Shown here in pieces: positions 15,550 through 22,523 of a stretch of DNA of 33,557 bases. The translations under genes were made by a program, and so were the position numbers. The stretch's first letter is position 1; each line of letters opens with the position of its first letter. Source of the DNA: Leeuwenhoekiella sp. (GTDB lineage: Bacteria > Bacteroidota > Bacteroidia > Flavobacteriales > Flavobacteriaceae); assembly GCA_002708845.1 (NCBI GenBank), contig PAPI01000028.1:1-33557 (forward strand), in the 5' to 3' direction. The notes under the pieces are model-generated. The model worked only from the letters and a program-made list of their open reading frames with translations. It was not told the origin of the DNA and searched no databases.

Positions 15550-16277
15550 TCAGCAATTTTACGCATAGCGAAAGTGTCATCTACTCACAAATTGAACAGG
15601 CAGCAGCAATTGGGCAGCGCTGTTTTGCTATTCTTTTTGACCCTGAAGAAGTGACGGAAGAAGCTCTTATAAAACAGATAGAAGACTTACCGGATTATAC
15701 CACTCATCTTTTTGTTGGGGGAAGCACAGCTACCGAAGCACAAACTCAACTTACGGTGCGGGAGATTAAAAAGAAGACCGATTTGCCAGTAGTTCTTTTT
15801 CCGGGAGATCATAATCAGATAACCGCTGAAGCAGATGCCCTTCTCTTTTTAAGTTTGATTTCGGGTGAAAATCCCGAGTATCTCATTCGGCAACAAATTA
15901 AATCGGTGCAAAAGCTTAAAGATTCAACTTTAGAAATTATTCCTACTGGCTACATACTTATAGATGGCGGTGTTGAGACCGCAGTGCAACGCGTGAGTAA
16001 GACAGAACCGCTTGCACAGGATGATATTGAGCACATTGTAGCCGTGGCGCTGGCAGGCCAATATTCGGGTAAAAAACTGTTGTATCTGGAGGCTGGAAGT
16101 GGAGCTGTAAATCCGGTTTCTGTAGCTGTTATCAAAGCCGTGAAGCAGTATATTAGCATTCCACTTATTGTAGGTGGTGGTATCAGAACCCGCGAACAAT
16201 TGCAACGCGCATACGAGGCCGGGGCAGACCTTGTGGTTGTAGGCACCGCATTTGAAAATGGAAATTTCAGAACCTAA
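15546..16277 (+). CDS. Geranylgeranylglyceryl/heptaprenylglyceryl phosphate synthase
   Basis: This 243-residue TIM-barrel enzyme joins a long prenyl diphosphate to glycerol-1-phosphate, the reaction that starts archaeal ether lipids. Bacteroidetes carry their own group of this family. Diagnostic segments are FAILFDPEE (residues 28-36), FVGGSTATEAQ (56-66), PVVLFPGDHNQI, the prenyl-pocket segment LLFLSLISGENPEYLI, YLEAGSGA and the phosphate-binding VGGGIRTREQL, then GADLVVVGTAFE. It overlaps the upstream phosphopantetheinyl transferase by 4 bases and is 3 bases from the PnuC gene. The lipid product in bacteria of this group is not settled. Confidence 0.92.
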   Translation: MISNFTHSESVIYSQIEQAAAIGQRCFAILFDPEEVTEEALIKQIEDLPDYTTHLFVGGSTATEAQTQLTVREIKKKTDLPVVLFPGDHNQITAEADALLFLSLISGENPEYLIRQQIKSVQKLKDSTLEIIPTGYILIDGGVETAVQRVSKTEPLAQDDIEHIVAVALAGQYSGKKLLYLEAGSGAVNPVSVAVIKAVKQYISIPLIVGGGIRTREQLQRAYEAGADLVVVGTAFENGNFRT

Positions 16278-16280
16278 GCT

Positions 16281-16913
16281 ATGGCCGAAACACTCGATTT
16301 CCTTTTTGGGCAATACGCTGATTATGAGATGTCTTCCATTGTACTTGAGATTTTGGGCGTTATTTTCGGCTTACTCTCAGTCTGGTTTTCAAAGCAAAAT
16401 AATATTTGGGTGTATCCTACTGGGATGATTAGCACTTCATTTTATGTTTATTTATGTTTAAAATGGGGTTTTTTGGGCGATATGATGATCAATGCTTATT
16501 ATTTTTCGATGAGTGTTTACGGCTGTTACATCTGGACGCGCAAGGTAGATGCAGAGCACGTAACACCCATTACCAGAACTACGGTAAAAGAGCATCAGAT
16601 TTCAGCAATCCTATTTATCGCCACTATCGTTTTTGTCTTTATCGTGTATACGACTTTTGATAAGTGGAATGACTGGACGGCTTATGTAGATACGCTTACC
16701 ACAGCTATCTTCTTTGTAGGAATGTGGCTTATGGCACGCCGTAAGGTAGAAAATTGGATCTATTGGATTATTGGAGATGTGATTTCAGTACCGCTGTATT
16801 TTTACAAAGGTTTCACATTTACCAGTTTACAATATCTTATTTTTACTGTGCTTGCTATTTACGGCTATATCTCTTGGAAAAAATACCTGAACAACAAACC
16901 GGTAATTGCATAA
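16281..16913 (+). CDS. PnuC/PnuT-family vitamin transporter
   Basis: This 210-residue membrane protein belongs to the PnuC family, energy-independent carriers for nicotinamide riboside (PnuC), thiamine (PnuT) or riboflavin (PnuX). It has about seven hydrophobic helices. The conserved WVYPTGMISTSFYVYLCLKW and GDMMINAYYFSMSVYGCYIW (about residues 40-78) hold the aromatic and Asn residues that line the substrate site in this family. A second half repeats the pattern (NWIYWIIGDVISVPLYFYKG). The transported molecule is trapped by phosphorylation, and the next gene is a kinase. Because a TPP riboswitch lies 2.5 kb downstream, thiamine is a real alternative to nicotinamide riboside. I leave the symbol blank for this reason. 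Confidence 0.9.
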   Translation: MAETLDFLFGQYADYEMSSIVLEILGVIFGLLSVWFSKQNNIWVYPTGMISTSFYVYLCLKWGFLGDMMINAYYFSMSVYGCYIWTRKVDAEHVTPITRTTVKEHQISAILFIATIVFVFIVYTTFDKWNDWTAYVDTLTTAIFFVGMWLMARRKVENWIYWIIGDVISVPLYFYKGFTFTSLQYLIFTVLAIYGYISWKKYLNNKPVIA

Positions 16914-17434
16914 AAGTCGTACTCTTCGGTCCGGAGAGTACGGGCAAGACTACGCTTTCCCAAAAACTTTCAGAACATTACAACGGCACCTGGGTACCCG
17001 AATTTGCACGGGAGTACCTTCAGCAAAAATGGGATGAAGAGCAAAAAATCTGTGAACCCAAGGATATCTTTCCTATTGCGACAGGACAAATGAAATTGGA
17101 GAACACTGCTGTCAATTCCGAAGAAAAAATAGTATTTTGTGATACAGACCTCTTGGAAACAATGGTTTACAGTGAGGCCTATTTTGACGGTTGGTGCGAT
17201 GAGCGCGTACGGGAGGCAGCTTTGAATTCAAGATACGATCTGTATATTCTTACCTATATAGATGTACCCTGGCAAGCTGATGATCTTAGAGATCGACCGG
17301 GACAACGCGAAGAAATGTTCAGGCTTTTTGAACAGGCCCTAATTCAACACGACCGTCCTTATATGCTCGTTAAAGGTAATCTGGAGGAGCGCATAAAGCA
17401 AATTACAAATCAACTAAACACCAGACTCAATTGA
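16874..17434 (+). CDS. NadR-like ATPase/kinase (ribosylnicotinamide kinase domain type)
   Basis: The 186-residue product resembles the C-terminal kinase domain of NadR, which phosphorylates nicotinamide riboside. The Walker A GPESTGKT is at residues 19-26, VPEFAREYL at 41-49, and FCDTDLLET at 88-96, equivalent to the Walker B-like FIDTD of NadR. DDLRDRPGQRE near 137-147 may be the lid. The N-terminal nucleotidyltransferase domain of NadR is missing. No ATG is available. I place the start at a TTG at 16874, which overlaps the pnuC-like gene by 40 bases. An ATA at the pnuC stop codon is the only closer, weaker option. It overlaps the DUF4301 gene by 4 bases. The coupling with the transporter suggests metabolic trapping of the imported vitamin. 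Confidence 0.85.
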   Translation: MEKIPEQQTGNCIKVVLFGPESTGKTTLSQKLSEHYNGTWVPEFAREYLQQKWDEEQKICEPKDIFPIATGQMKLENTAVNSEEKIVFCDTDLLETMVYSEAYFDGWCDERVREAALNSRYDLYILTYIDVPWQADDLRDRPGQREEMFRLFEQALIQHDRPYMLVKGNLEERIKQITNQLNTRLN

Positions 17435-18975
17435 ACTTTACAGACCAGGAAATCAACGAAATTAAAAATCACGGATTAACCCTAGACCAGGTTAAATCGC
17501 AGATTGAATTATTTGTCAACGGGGTGCCTAATGTCAAACTTGTGGCGCCGGCCACCGTTTCTGATGGTATATTTAAATTGACAGACGATGCAGAGCTTCA
17601 GTACCTTGATGCTTATGAAAGAAAGAAGCAGGAACTTGACTTGCTAAAATTTACACCTGCTTCGGGCGCAGCCAGCCGTATGTTTAAAAAAATCTATCAG
17701 TTTCTGGAAGAATACAATCCCGAAAAAGAATCTATCGATGCCTTTTTAGAGCGCACAGGCGATAAACATATGCAGACATTTTTTGATGGTTACGAAAAGT
17801 TCCCGTTTTACCATCATATAATAGATAAGCTTGATAAATCGGTTTTGGAAGATGAAAACTCAAAGAAATACGCTTTTATCAAAACTATGATGGCTGCTGA
17901 CGGTGAAGATTACGGCAGTTTGCCCAAAGGCTTGATTCCTTTTCACTATTACGGCTGTTATAAAGCCACCGCCTTTGAAGAGCACCTGCACGAAGCTGCG
18001 GCTTACGCGGCCAAAAATGATCATGCCGCACTACATTTTACGGTTTCGCCAGAACATAAAGAAGCTTTTAAAAAAGAATACGATACCATTCATGCTTCGG
18101 TAAGCAATACCACAGGAGTAAATTTTGAAGTAAGCTATTCATTTCAGAAAGCGGAAACCGACACGGTAGCAGTCACGATGGATAATAAATTGTACCGCCA
18201 GGAAAACGGCGAGTTGTTATTTAGACCAGGTGGTCACGGTGCACTTATTGAAAATCTCAACGATGTGGATGCTGATTTGATCTTTATCAAAAATATTGAC
18301 AATGTTTTGGTACAGGATCAGATTCAGGCACTTGCACGCTCCAAGCGTATTTTGGCAGGATTACTTCTTGAGAAACAGGAGCAGGTTTTTAAATACGCCA
18401 AACTTCTTGATGAAGACAGCATCACAGATGCGCAGCTTGATGAGCTTGTAACATTTCTAAAAGAAGATTTTAGTACGCGTATTGATGAGGCCTATGCTGG
18501 TTTTTCGCAAAGCGAAAAGAAAACCTATTTGACTGAATTGCTTGATCGTCCTATTCGTGTTTGCGGAATGGTCAAAAATGAAGGCGAACCCGGTGGCGGT
18601 CCGTTTTGGGTTGAAGATGAAAGCGGAAAAGTGGCACTTCAGATCATCGAAAGTGCACAGGTAAACGATAAAGATGCAGATCAACAGGAGATTTTTAAGC
18701 AATCCACACACTTCAATCCGGTTGATATTGTTGCCGGAGTGCGTAATTACAAAGGTGAAAAGTACAATCTGCTCGATTATGTAAATCCGGATTTGGCCTT
18801 TATCGCTTATAAAACCGACGGCAGCAACGAGATAAAAGCCCTCGAACTTCCCGGTTTGTGGAATGGTGCCATGGCCCGATGGAACACCCTGTTTGTTGAG
18901 GTGCCTTTAGAAACCTTTAACCCGGTTAAAACCGTGAATGATTTATTAAAACCGGCTCATCAGGCGCAGTCTTAA
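17431..18975 (+). CDS. DUF4301 family protein, possibly nucleotidyltransferase-like
   Basis: This 514-residue cytoplasmic protein belongs to DUF4301, found mostly in Bacteroidetes, with no established function. I see motifs reminiscent of the UDP-sugar pyrophosphorylase fold. TPASGAASRMFK (residues 75-86) stands in the place of the glycine-rich nucleotide loop. RPGGHGALIENL (265-276) followed by DADLIFIKNIDNV (280-292) resembles the family signature GHGD...FVxNxDNL. LPKGLIPFHYYG (164-175) could be a substrate loop. This reading is inference. The start is a TTG at 17431 that overlaps the kinase stop by 4 bases. The next gene starts at its stop codon, so the set is one transcription unit. Confidence 0.85.
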   Translation: MNFTDQEINEIKNHGLTLDQVKSQIELFVNGVPNVKLVAPATVSDGIFKLTDDAELQYLDAYERKKQELDLLKFTPASGAASRMFKKIYQFLEEYNPEKESIDAFLERTGDKHMQTFFDGYEKFPFYHHIIDKLDKSVLEDENSKKYAFIKTMMAADGEDYGSLPKGLIPFHYYGCYKATAFEEHLHEAAAYAAKNDHAALHFTVSPEHKEAFKKEYDTIHASVSNTTGVNFEVSYSFQKAETDTVAVTMDNKLYRQENGELLFRPGGHGALIENLNDVDADLIFIKNIDNVLVQDQIQALARSKRILAGLLLEKQEQVFKYAKLLDEDSITDAQLDELVTFLKEDFSTRIDEAYAGFSQSEKKTYLTELLDRPIRVCGMVKNEGEPGGGPFWVEDESGKVALQIIESAQVNDKDADQQEIFKQSTHFNPVDIVAGVRNYKGEKYNLLDYVNPDLAFIAYKTDGSNEIKALELPGLWNGAMARWNTLFVEVPLETFNPVKTVNDLLKPAHQAQS

Positions 18976-19376
18976 TGAATAAAGAAATCCTGCAGTTTGA
19001 ATGTGAGTTTAAAGCGGTGCGTAGTAGTGGTCCCGGAGGGCAGCACGTAAATAAAACCTCGACCAAGGTTATGCTGCACTGGGACCTTGAAGCTTCAGCT
19101 GTTTTTACAGAAGATCAAAAAGAGCGTTTGCGGCATCGTTTGGCTTCAAAACTCACTACAGAGAACCAGTTGGTATTGTCTTATGATCAAAGCCGCAGTC
19201 AGCATAAAAACAAGGAAGAAGTTTTTAAAAATTTAGTTCAGCTGCTGGAAAAGGCTTTGGTAAAACCCAAAAAGCGAAAAAAGACCCGGCCTACTTTAGC
19301 TTCTAAGAAACGCCGGCTCGATTCTAAAAAGCGTAATGCGCAGAAAAAAGCAAATCGCAAGCCACCTGATTTTTGA
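18975..19376 (+). CDS. arfB: ArfB-type peptidyl-tRNA hydrolase (release factor-like)
   Basis: This 133-residue protein has the catalytic GGQ of class I release factors in SSGPGGQHVNKTSTKV (residues 17-32) but no codon-recognition domain. A very basic C-terminal tail follows (KKRKKTRPTLASKKRRLDSKKRN, pieces of about residues 97-125). In ArfB (YaeJ) this tail enters the empty mRNA channel of a stalled ribosome, and the GGQ then frees the peptide. Length and layout match ArfB. The ATG overlaps the stop of DUF4301 by one base. A terminator covers its stop codon, so it closes the operon that begins at 14917. Confidence 0.92.
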   Translation: MNKEILQFECEFKAVRSSGPGGQHVNKTSTKVMLHWDLEASAVFTEDQKERLRHRLASKLTTENQLVLSYDQSRSQHKNKEEVFKNLVQLLEKALVKPKKRKKTRPTLASKKRRLDSKKRNAQKKANRKPPDF

Positions 19377-19392
19377 GGTGGTTTCTTTTTTT
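19360..19392 (+). terminator. Terminator overlapping the arfB stop codon
   Basis: GCCACCT and AGGTGGT pair (one G-T wobble) around a T-rich loop that contains the stop codon, followed by TTTCTTTTTTT. It separates the upstream operon from the riboswitch-controlled gene. Confidence 0.85.
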
Positions 19393-19410
19393 AAGAAGAA
19401 TTTATTGCCT

Positions 19411-19418
19411 TACATTTG
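19411..19418 (+). promoter_or_regulatory. -7 promoter element of the TPP-regulated receptor gene
   Basis: TACATTTG matches TAnnTTTG. Transcription would start at about 19423, a few bases before the riboswitch. No clear TTTG is visible at -33; that place is the T-run of the preceding terminator. Confidence 0.65.
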
Positions 19419-19427
19419 CCGCCTAAT

Positions 19428-19515
19428 CTCAAAGGGGTGCTTAAACTTCCGGTAAAACGGAAAGCGAGCTGAGATCATACCCAATGAACCTGGGCGGATA
19501 ATGCCGCCAAGGGAA
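19428..19515 (+). ncRNA. TPP riboswitch (THI element)
   Basis: The aptamer blocks appear in order: GGGGTGC (19434-19440), a P3-like hairpin TTCCG/CGGAA (19447-19462), GCTGAGAT (19468-19475), ACCC (19479-19482), then TGAACCTGGGCGGATAATGC (19485-19504) and AAGGGA (19509-19514). These are the two thiamine-pyrophosphate-binding arms. The outer P1 stem looks weak. It lies between a -7 element and a TonB-dependent receptor gene, so it should lower receptor expression when TPP is plentiful. Confidence 0.95.
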
Positions 19516-19547
19516 TGCTTAAAAACGGTGACGACCGTATTTAAGCA
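19516..19547 (+). promoter_or_regulatory. Long hairpin directly after the TPP aptamer
   Basis: TGCTTAAA pairs with TTTAAGCA, and inside it ACGGT pairs with ACCGT, with one A-A mismatch and a GACG loop, for 13 base pairs in all. No T-run follows, so it is not a standard terminator. The left arm TGCTTAAA also occurs at 19438-19445 inside the aptamer, so the right arm could pair with either copy. Confidence 0.75.
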
Positions 19548-19594
19548 ACATTGCATTTATTAACTAATAGTAACACAGAATAATTGCCCCTTTT

Positions 19595-19618
19595 ATTCGT
19601 AAAAATCATTTTACGAAT
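19595..19618 (+). promoter_or_regulatory. Hairpin enclosing the receptor start codon
   Basis: ATTCGTAAAA (19595-19604) and TTTTACGAAT (19609-19618) are a perfect 10-bp stem with an ATCA loop. The last two paired bases are the A and T of the start codon ATG at 19617. It is probably part of the expression platform of the TPP riboswitch, acting on translation. Confidence 0.7.
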
Positions 19619-21839
19619 GAAAACTCTTTTATTCGCCTGTGCTGCCAGCCTAACAACTTTTGGCGCACTCGCACAACAAAAACCGGTCATAGACACGACC
19701 GAAGTCAACAAACTCGATGAGGTTCTGGTGCAATCCATACGGGTTGATGCCGACTCTCCAATTACCTACAGCAATCTTTCCAAGCAGGAAATCGAAGAGC
19801 GTAACCTGGGTCAGGATTTACCCATTTTACTCAATTACCTGCCTAGTGTGGTGACTACATCAGACGCCGGAGCAGGTGTTGGATATACGGGCTTTCGCGT
19901 CCGCGGAACCGGGAATCAGGGTATTAATGTGACCATTAACGGTATTCCCTATAATGACGCTGAAAGTCTGGGAAGCTTTTTTGTAAACCTGCAGGATTTT
20001 AGCAGTTCTATTCAAAGTGTGCAATTGCAGCGTGGGGTGGGAACTTCAACCAACGGAGCCGGGGCATTTGGTGCCAGCTTGAACATTTTGACCGATGCTT
20101 CAGACGATAAAGCCTATGCTGAAGTGAATGCTTCCGGAGGTTCGTTCAACACCCGCAGGGCTAATGTGAAATTTGGAACCGGTCTGATTAATGAGCATTT
20201 CAGTTTTTCCGGAAGGCTTTCGGCTATAAAATCAGACGGCTACGTAGATCGCGCCAGTTCTGATCTTAAATCCTATTTTTTACAGGGATCTTACCGCGAT
20301 GAAAACACCCTACTTAAAGCCATCGTTTTTGGCGGGCACGAGATTACGTATCAAAGCTGGAATGGCATTGATGCCGAAACCTTAGCAACAGACCGCACCT
20401 TTAATCCTATTGGGTTTGAGTATGATGATGAAGGCAATTTTGAGGGTTTTTACAACAATCAGGTAGATAATTACAAGCAGGATCACGTTCAATTACTGTG
20501 GAACCAAAAATACGGCGGCGGCTGGTCTACCAATCTGGCCCTGAACTATACTATGGGTCGCGGCTATTTCGAGGAATATGTAGATTCCTGGTATTATGCA
20601 AATGTCAATTTTTCGGATGACGCCACTTTTGAATACATTGGCTGGGAGCCGTATGAAGTAGATGGCGAGCTGCAAACCGATACCGATCTCATTCGCCGTC
20701 GTTGGCTCGACAACCGCTATTACGTAGCCAATTTGACTACCAATTATTCCGACGAGAACATCGATTTTGATGCTGGGGTTTTTGGAAGTATTTATAGTGG
20801 GGATCATTATGGTGAAATCACCTGGGCCCGTTATTTTTCACAGACCGAAGAAGCCGGGTACCGTTATTATTTTGGTACAGCAGATAAAGACGAGTTTACC
20901 ACGTTTGCCAAAGCTACCTGGAGAATTGACGAGACCTGGAGTATTTTTGGAGATATACAGGGACGTTTCATTGACTACAGTACCGACGGTTTAGGAGATG
21001 ATGTGACTGAGTTTGTGGTTGATGAAAACTATGCGTTTTTTAATCCTAAAGCCGGCGTGACCATCACCTTAGATGAATCAAACAAAATATATGCTTCCTA
21101 TGCCCGTGCAAACCGGGAGCCCAACCGTACTGATTTTGAAAACGGAAATCCCATACCTGAAAGCCTTAACGATTTTGAGCTGGGATATCGTTTTACTCAG
21201 GATCGGGCTCGTGTGTATGCAAATGTGTATTATATGGATTACCGCAACCAACTCGTGCTTACCGGTGCTATAGACGATGTAGGCGCACCTATACGTCAAA
21301 ACAGCGGGTCAAGTTACAGACTGGGTCTCGAGATTGAAGCCGGAGTCGAACTGATACCTGGTCTTCTGGCTACCACGCCCAATATCGCTTTGAGTACCAA
21401 TAAAAACCGGGATTTTTTCTTTGAGCGCGATGGTGAATTGCGGAATTTGGGCAATACCAATATCTCGTATTCGCCTAATGTGGTTGCCGCAAACCGCTTT
21501 GATGTTTTTCCTATGGAAGGTTTACGTCTCTCTTTATTATCTAAATATGTTGGAGAACAATACCTGGGGAATATCGATGCAGAAAGCTCAAAACTGGATG
21601 CCTATTTTGTAAACGACTTCAATGCGCAATATGAATTAGGCGAATTGGGTTTTGCAAAATCGGTTACATTAACCCTGTTAGTCAATAATTTCTTGTGTGA
21701 AGAATACGTATCAAACGGCTATTTTTTCACCTATGATGATGACTTTACCGATCCGGGAACGATTACAACCATTGAGGGGACGGGCTATTATCCGCAGGCG
21801 AAAATCAACTTTTTAATAGGAGCATCGGTACGATTTTAG
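19617..21839 (+). CDS. TonB-dependent outer-membrane receptor under TPP riboswitch control (probable thiamine uptake)
   Basis: This 740-residue outer-membrane receptor has a signal peptide (MKTLLFACAASLTTFGALAQ) and a TonB-box-like LDEVLVQS (residues 33-40). The plug domain includes GFRVRGTGNQGINVTINGIPYNDAES and the QLQRGVGTSTNGAGAFGASL strand. A beta-barrel follows and ends in the aromatic terminus IGASVRF. It lacks the carboxypeptidase-like N-terminal domain of SusC-type receptors, so it looks like a small-molecule receptor. The TPP riboswitch upstream makes thiamine or its phosphates the likely cargo; this corresponds to the OMR receptors described for Bacteroidetes thiamine regulons. I chose the ATG at 19617 over an in-frame TTG at 19584, because it gives a clean signal peptide. 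A strong terminator follows. Confidence 0.93.
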   Translation: MKTLLFACAASLTTFGALAQQKPVIDTTEVNKLDEVLVQSIRVDADSPITYSNLSKQEIEERNLGQDLPILLNYLPSVVTTSDAGAGVGYTGFRVRGTGNQGINVTINGIPYNDAESLGSFFVNLQDFSSSIQSVQLQRGVGTSTNGAGAFGASLNILTDASDDKAYAEVNASGGSFNTRRANVKFGTGLINEHFSFSGRLSAIKSDGYVDRASSDLKSYFLQGSYRDENTLLKAIVFGGHEITYQSWNGIDAETLATDRTFNPIGFEYDDEGNFEGFYNNQVDNYKQDHVQLLWNQKYGGGWSTNLALNYTMGRGYFEEYVDSWYYANVNFSDDATFEYIGWEPYEVDGELQTDTDLIRRRWLDNRYYVANLTTNYSDENIDFDAGVFGSIYSGDHYGEITWARYFSQTEEAGYRYYFGTADKDEFTTFAKATWRIDETWSIFGDIQGRFIDYSTDGLGDDVTEFVVDENYAFFNPKAGVTITLDESNKIYASYARANREPNRTDFENGNPIPESLNDFELGYRFTQDRARVYANVYYMDYRNQLVLTGAIDDVGAPIRQNSGSSYRLGLEIEAGVELIPGLLATTPNIALSTNKNRDFFFERDGELRNLGNTNISYSPNVVAANRFDVFPMEGLRLSLLSKYVGEQYLGNIDAESSKLDAYFVNDFNAQYELGELGFAKSVTLTLLVNNFLCEEYVSNGYFFTYDDDFTDPGTITTIEGTGYYPQAKINFLIGASVRF

Positions 21840-21861
21840 GGGATTGTACTGTTGCTTTACG

Positions 21862-21895
21862 GGCTGTTTGAAATCTATTTCAAGCAGCCTTTTTT
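21862..21895 (+). terminator. Strong terminator of the TonB-dependent receptor gene
   Basis: GGCTGTTTGAAA and TTTCAAGCAGCC form a 12-bp stem (one G-U pair) with a TCTA loop, followed by TTTTTT. The receptor is therefore a single-gene transcript. Confidence 0.92.
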
Positions 21896-21906
21896 ATGTC
21901 TAAAAC

Positions 21907-22350
21907 CTAATTTGAAACAATAATCAAATTGCCTTCCTGAGCCACCCGATACGGAAGTAAGGTATACGGCAGGCTTTGTGTTTTGTCCTGACCATTATAG
22001 AGGTTATAAGTGTTGTCTTCACAAGGGCAGGTCACTTCAACCCCACTTAAAGTCATCGCTGAGCAATCATTTGGTAAATGGTTAGGGTCTGAAGCTTCCC
22101 AGGCGAGTATTCCAGCCCCGGTATTGATCACAACAATACCCCGTATTCCTGCGTTTTCGACAGAAACGGCATTACCTGGAAATTGTAAAACACTGTATTC
22201 CGGCAGGTTGGTGTTTATGCTTATGCTAAAGGATATGGGTCTGAGATTGGGATTGTTAATGCGGCCATCGTCAGAACTACAAGACATCAAAATTAGGGTG
22301 CAAGCCAGAGCACAGATGATTTTTTTAAGGGAAACCGATGAAAACGACAT
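21907..22350 (-). CDS. Lipoprotein with a degenerate Rieske-like domain
   Basis: The 147-residue product has a lipoprotein signal (ICALACTLILMSCSSD), so the cysteine in LMSC should be lipidated. The mature part is beta-rich and has the layout of a small Rieske domain: GIVVINTGAGILAWEASDPNH in place of the first ligand loop, and VEVTCPCEDNTYNLYNG in place of the second. True Rieske centres use CxH and CxxH pairs. Here the second site reads CPCED, with Glu where His is expected, and the first is DPNHLPNDC, so a [2Fe-2S] cluster is doubtful. I prefer the ATG at 22350 to an in-frame TTG at 22356. The family match is inferred from pattern only. Confidence 0.72.
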   Translation of the reverse strand: MSFSSVSLKKIICALACTLILMSCSSDDGRINNPNLRPISFSISINTNLPEYSVLQFPGNAVSVENAGIRGIVVINTGAGILAWEASDPNHLPNDCSAMTLSGVEVTCPCEDNTYNLYNGQDKTQSLPYTLLPYRVAQEGNLIIVSN

Positions 22351-22392
22351 TGTCAATTTGCGATATTTTAGAACTAAGAATTAATAATTTCG

Positions 22393-22432
22393 TATATTAG
22401 CAATACAAATCCCGTTTATAATGGGATTTTTT
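22393..22432 (+). promoter_or_regulatory. Promoter-like element and terminator-like hairpin in the greA leader
   Basis: TATATTAG (22393-22400) differs by one base from TAnnTTTG. Just downstream AAATCCC (22407-22413) and GGGATTT (22423-22429) form a 7-bp stem followed by T residues, giving the shape of an intrinsic terminator. It lies about 90 bases ahead of the greA start codon, on the strand of greA. Confidence 0.55.
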
Positions 22433-22523
22433 GTGTTTATACCTCTGGGCTTTTCCATTTTGGAGTAAATACACCTGAAAAACGAAAATACACCACACAC
22501 ATTGTGCATAAAGAAACGAAGTT

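Noticed and set aside
15930-16313. 127-residue minus-strand ORF opposite the GGGP synthase gene
   Set aside because: It is a shadow of a well-supported coding frame and overlaps the next gene start; it has no independent evidence.
16281-16913. Naming the carrier pnuC or pnuT outright
   Set aside because: The family is clear, but the substrate cannot be decided from sequence. The TPP riboswitch nearby controls a separate transcript.
19516-19547. Reading the hairpin after the TPP aptamer as an intrinsic terminator
   Set aside because: The stem is strong but is followed by AACATTGC, without a T-run, so termination is unlikely.
19584-19616. Upstream TTG start for the TonB-dependent receptor
   Set aside because: It would add 11 residues before a clean signal peptide. 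The ATG at 19617 is the better start and is the one enclosed in the hairpin.
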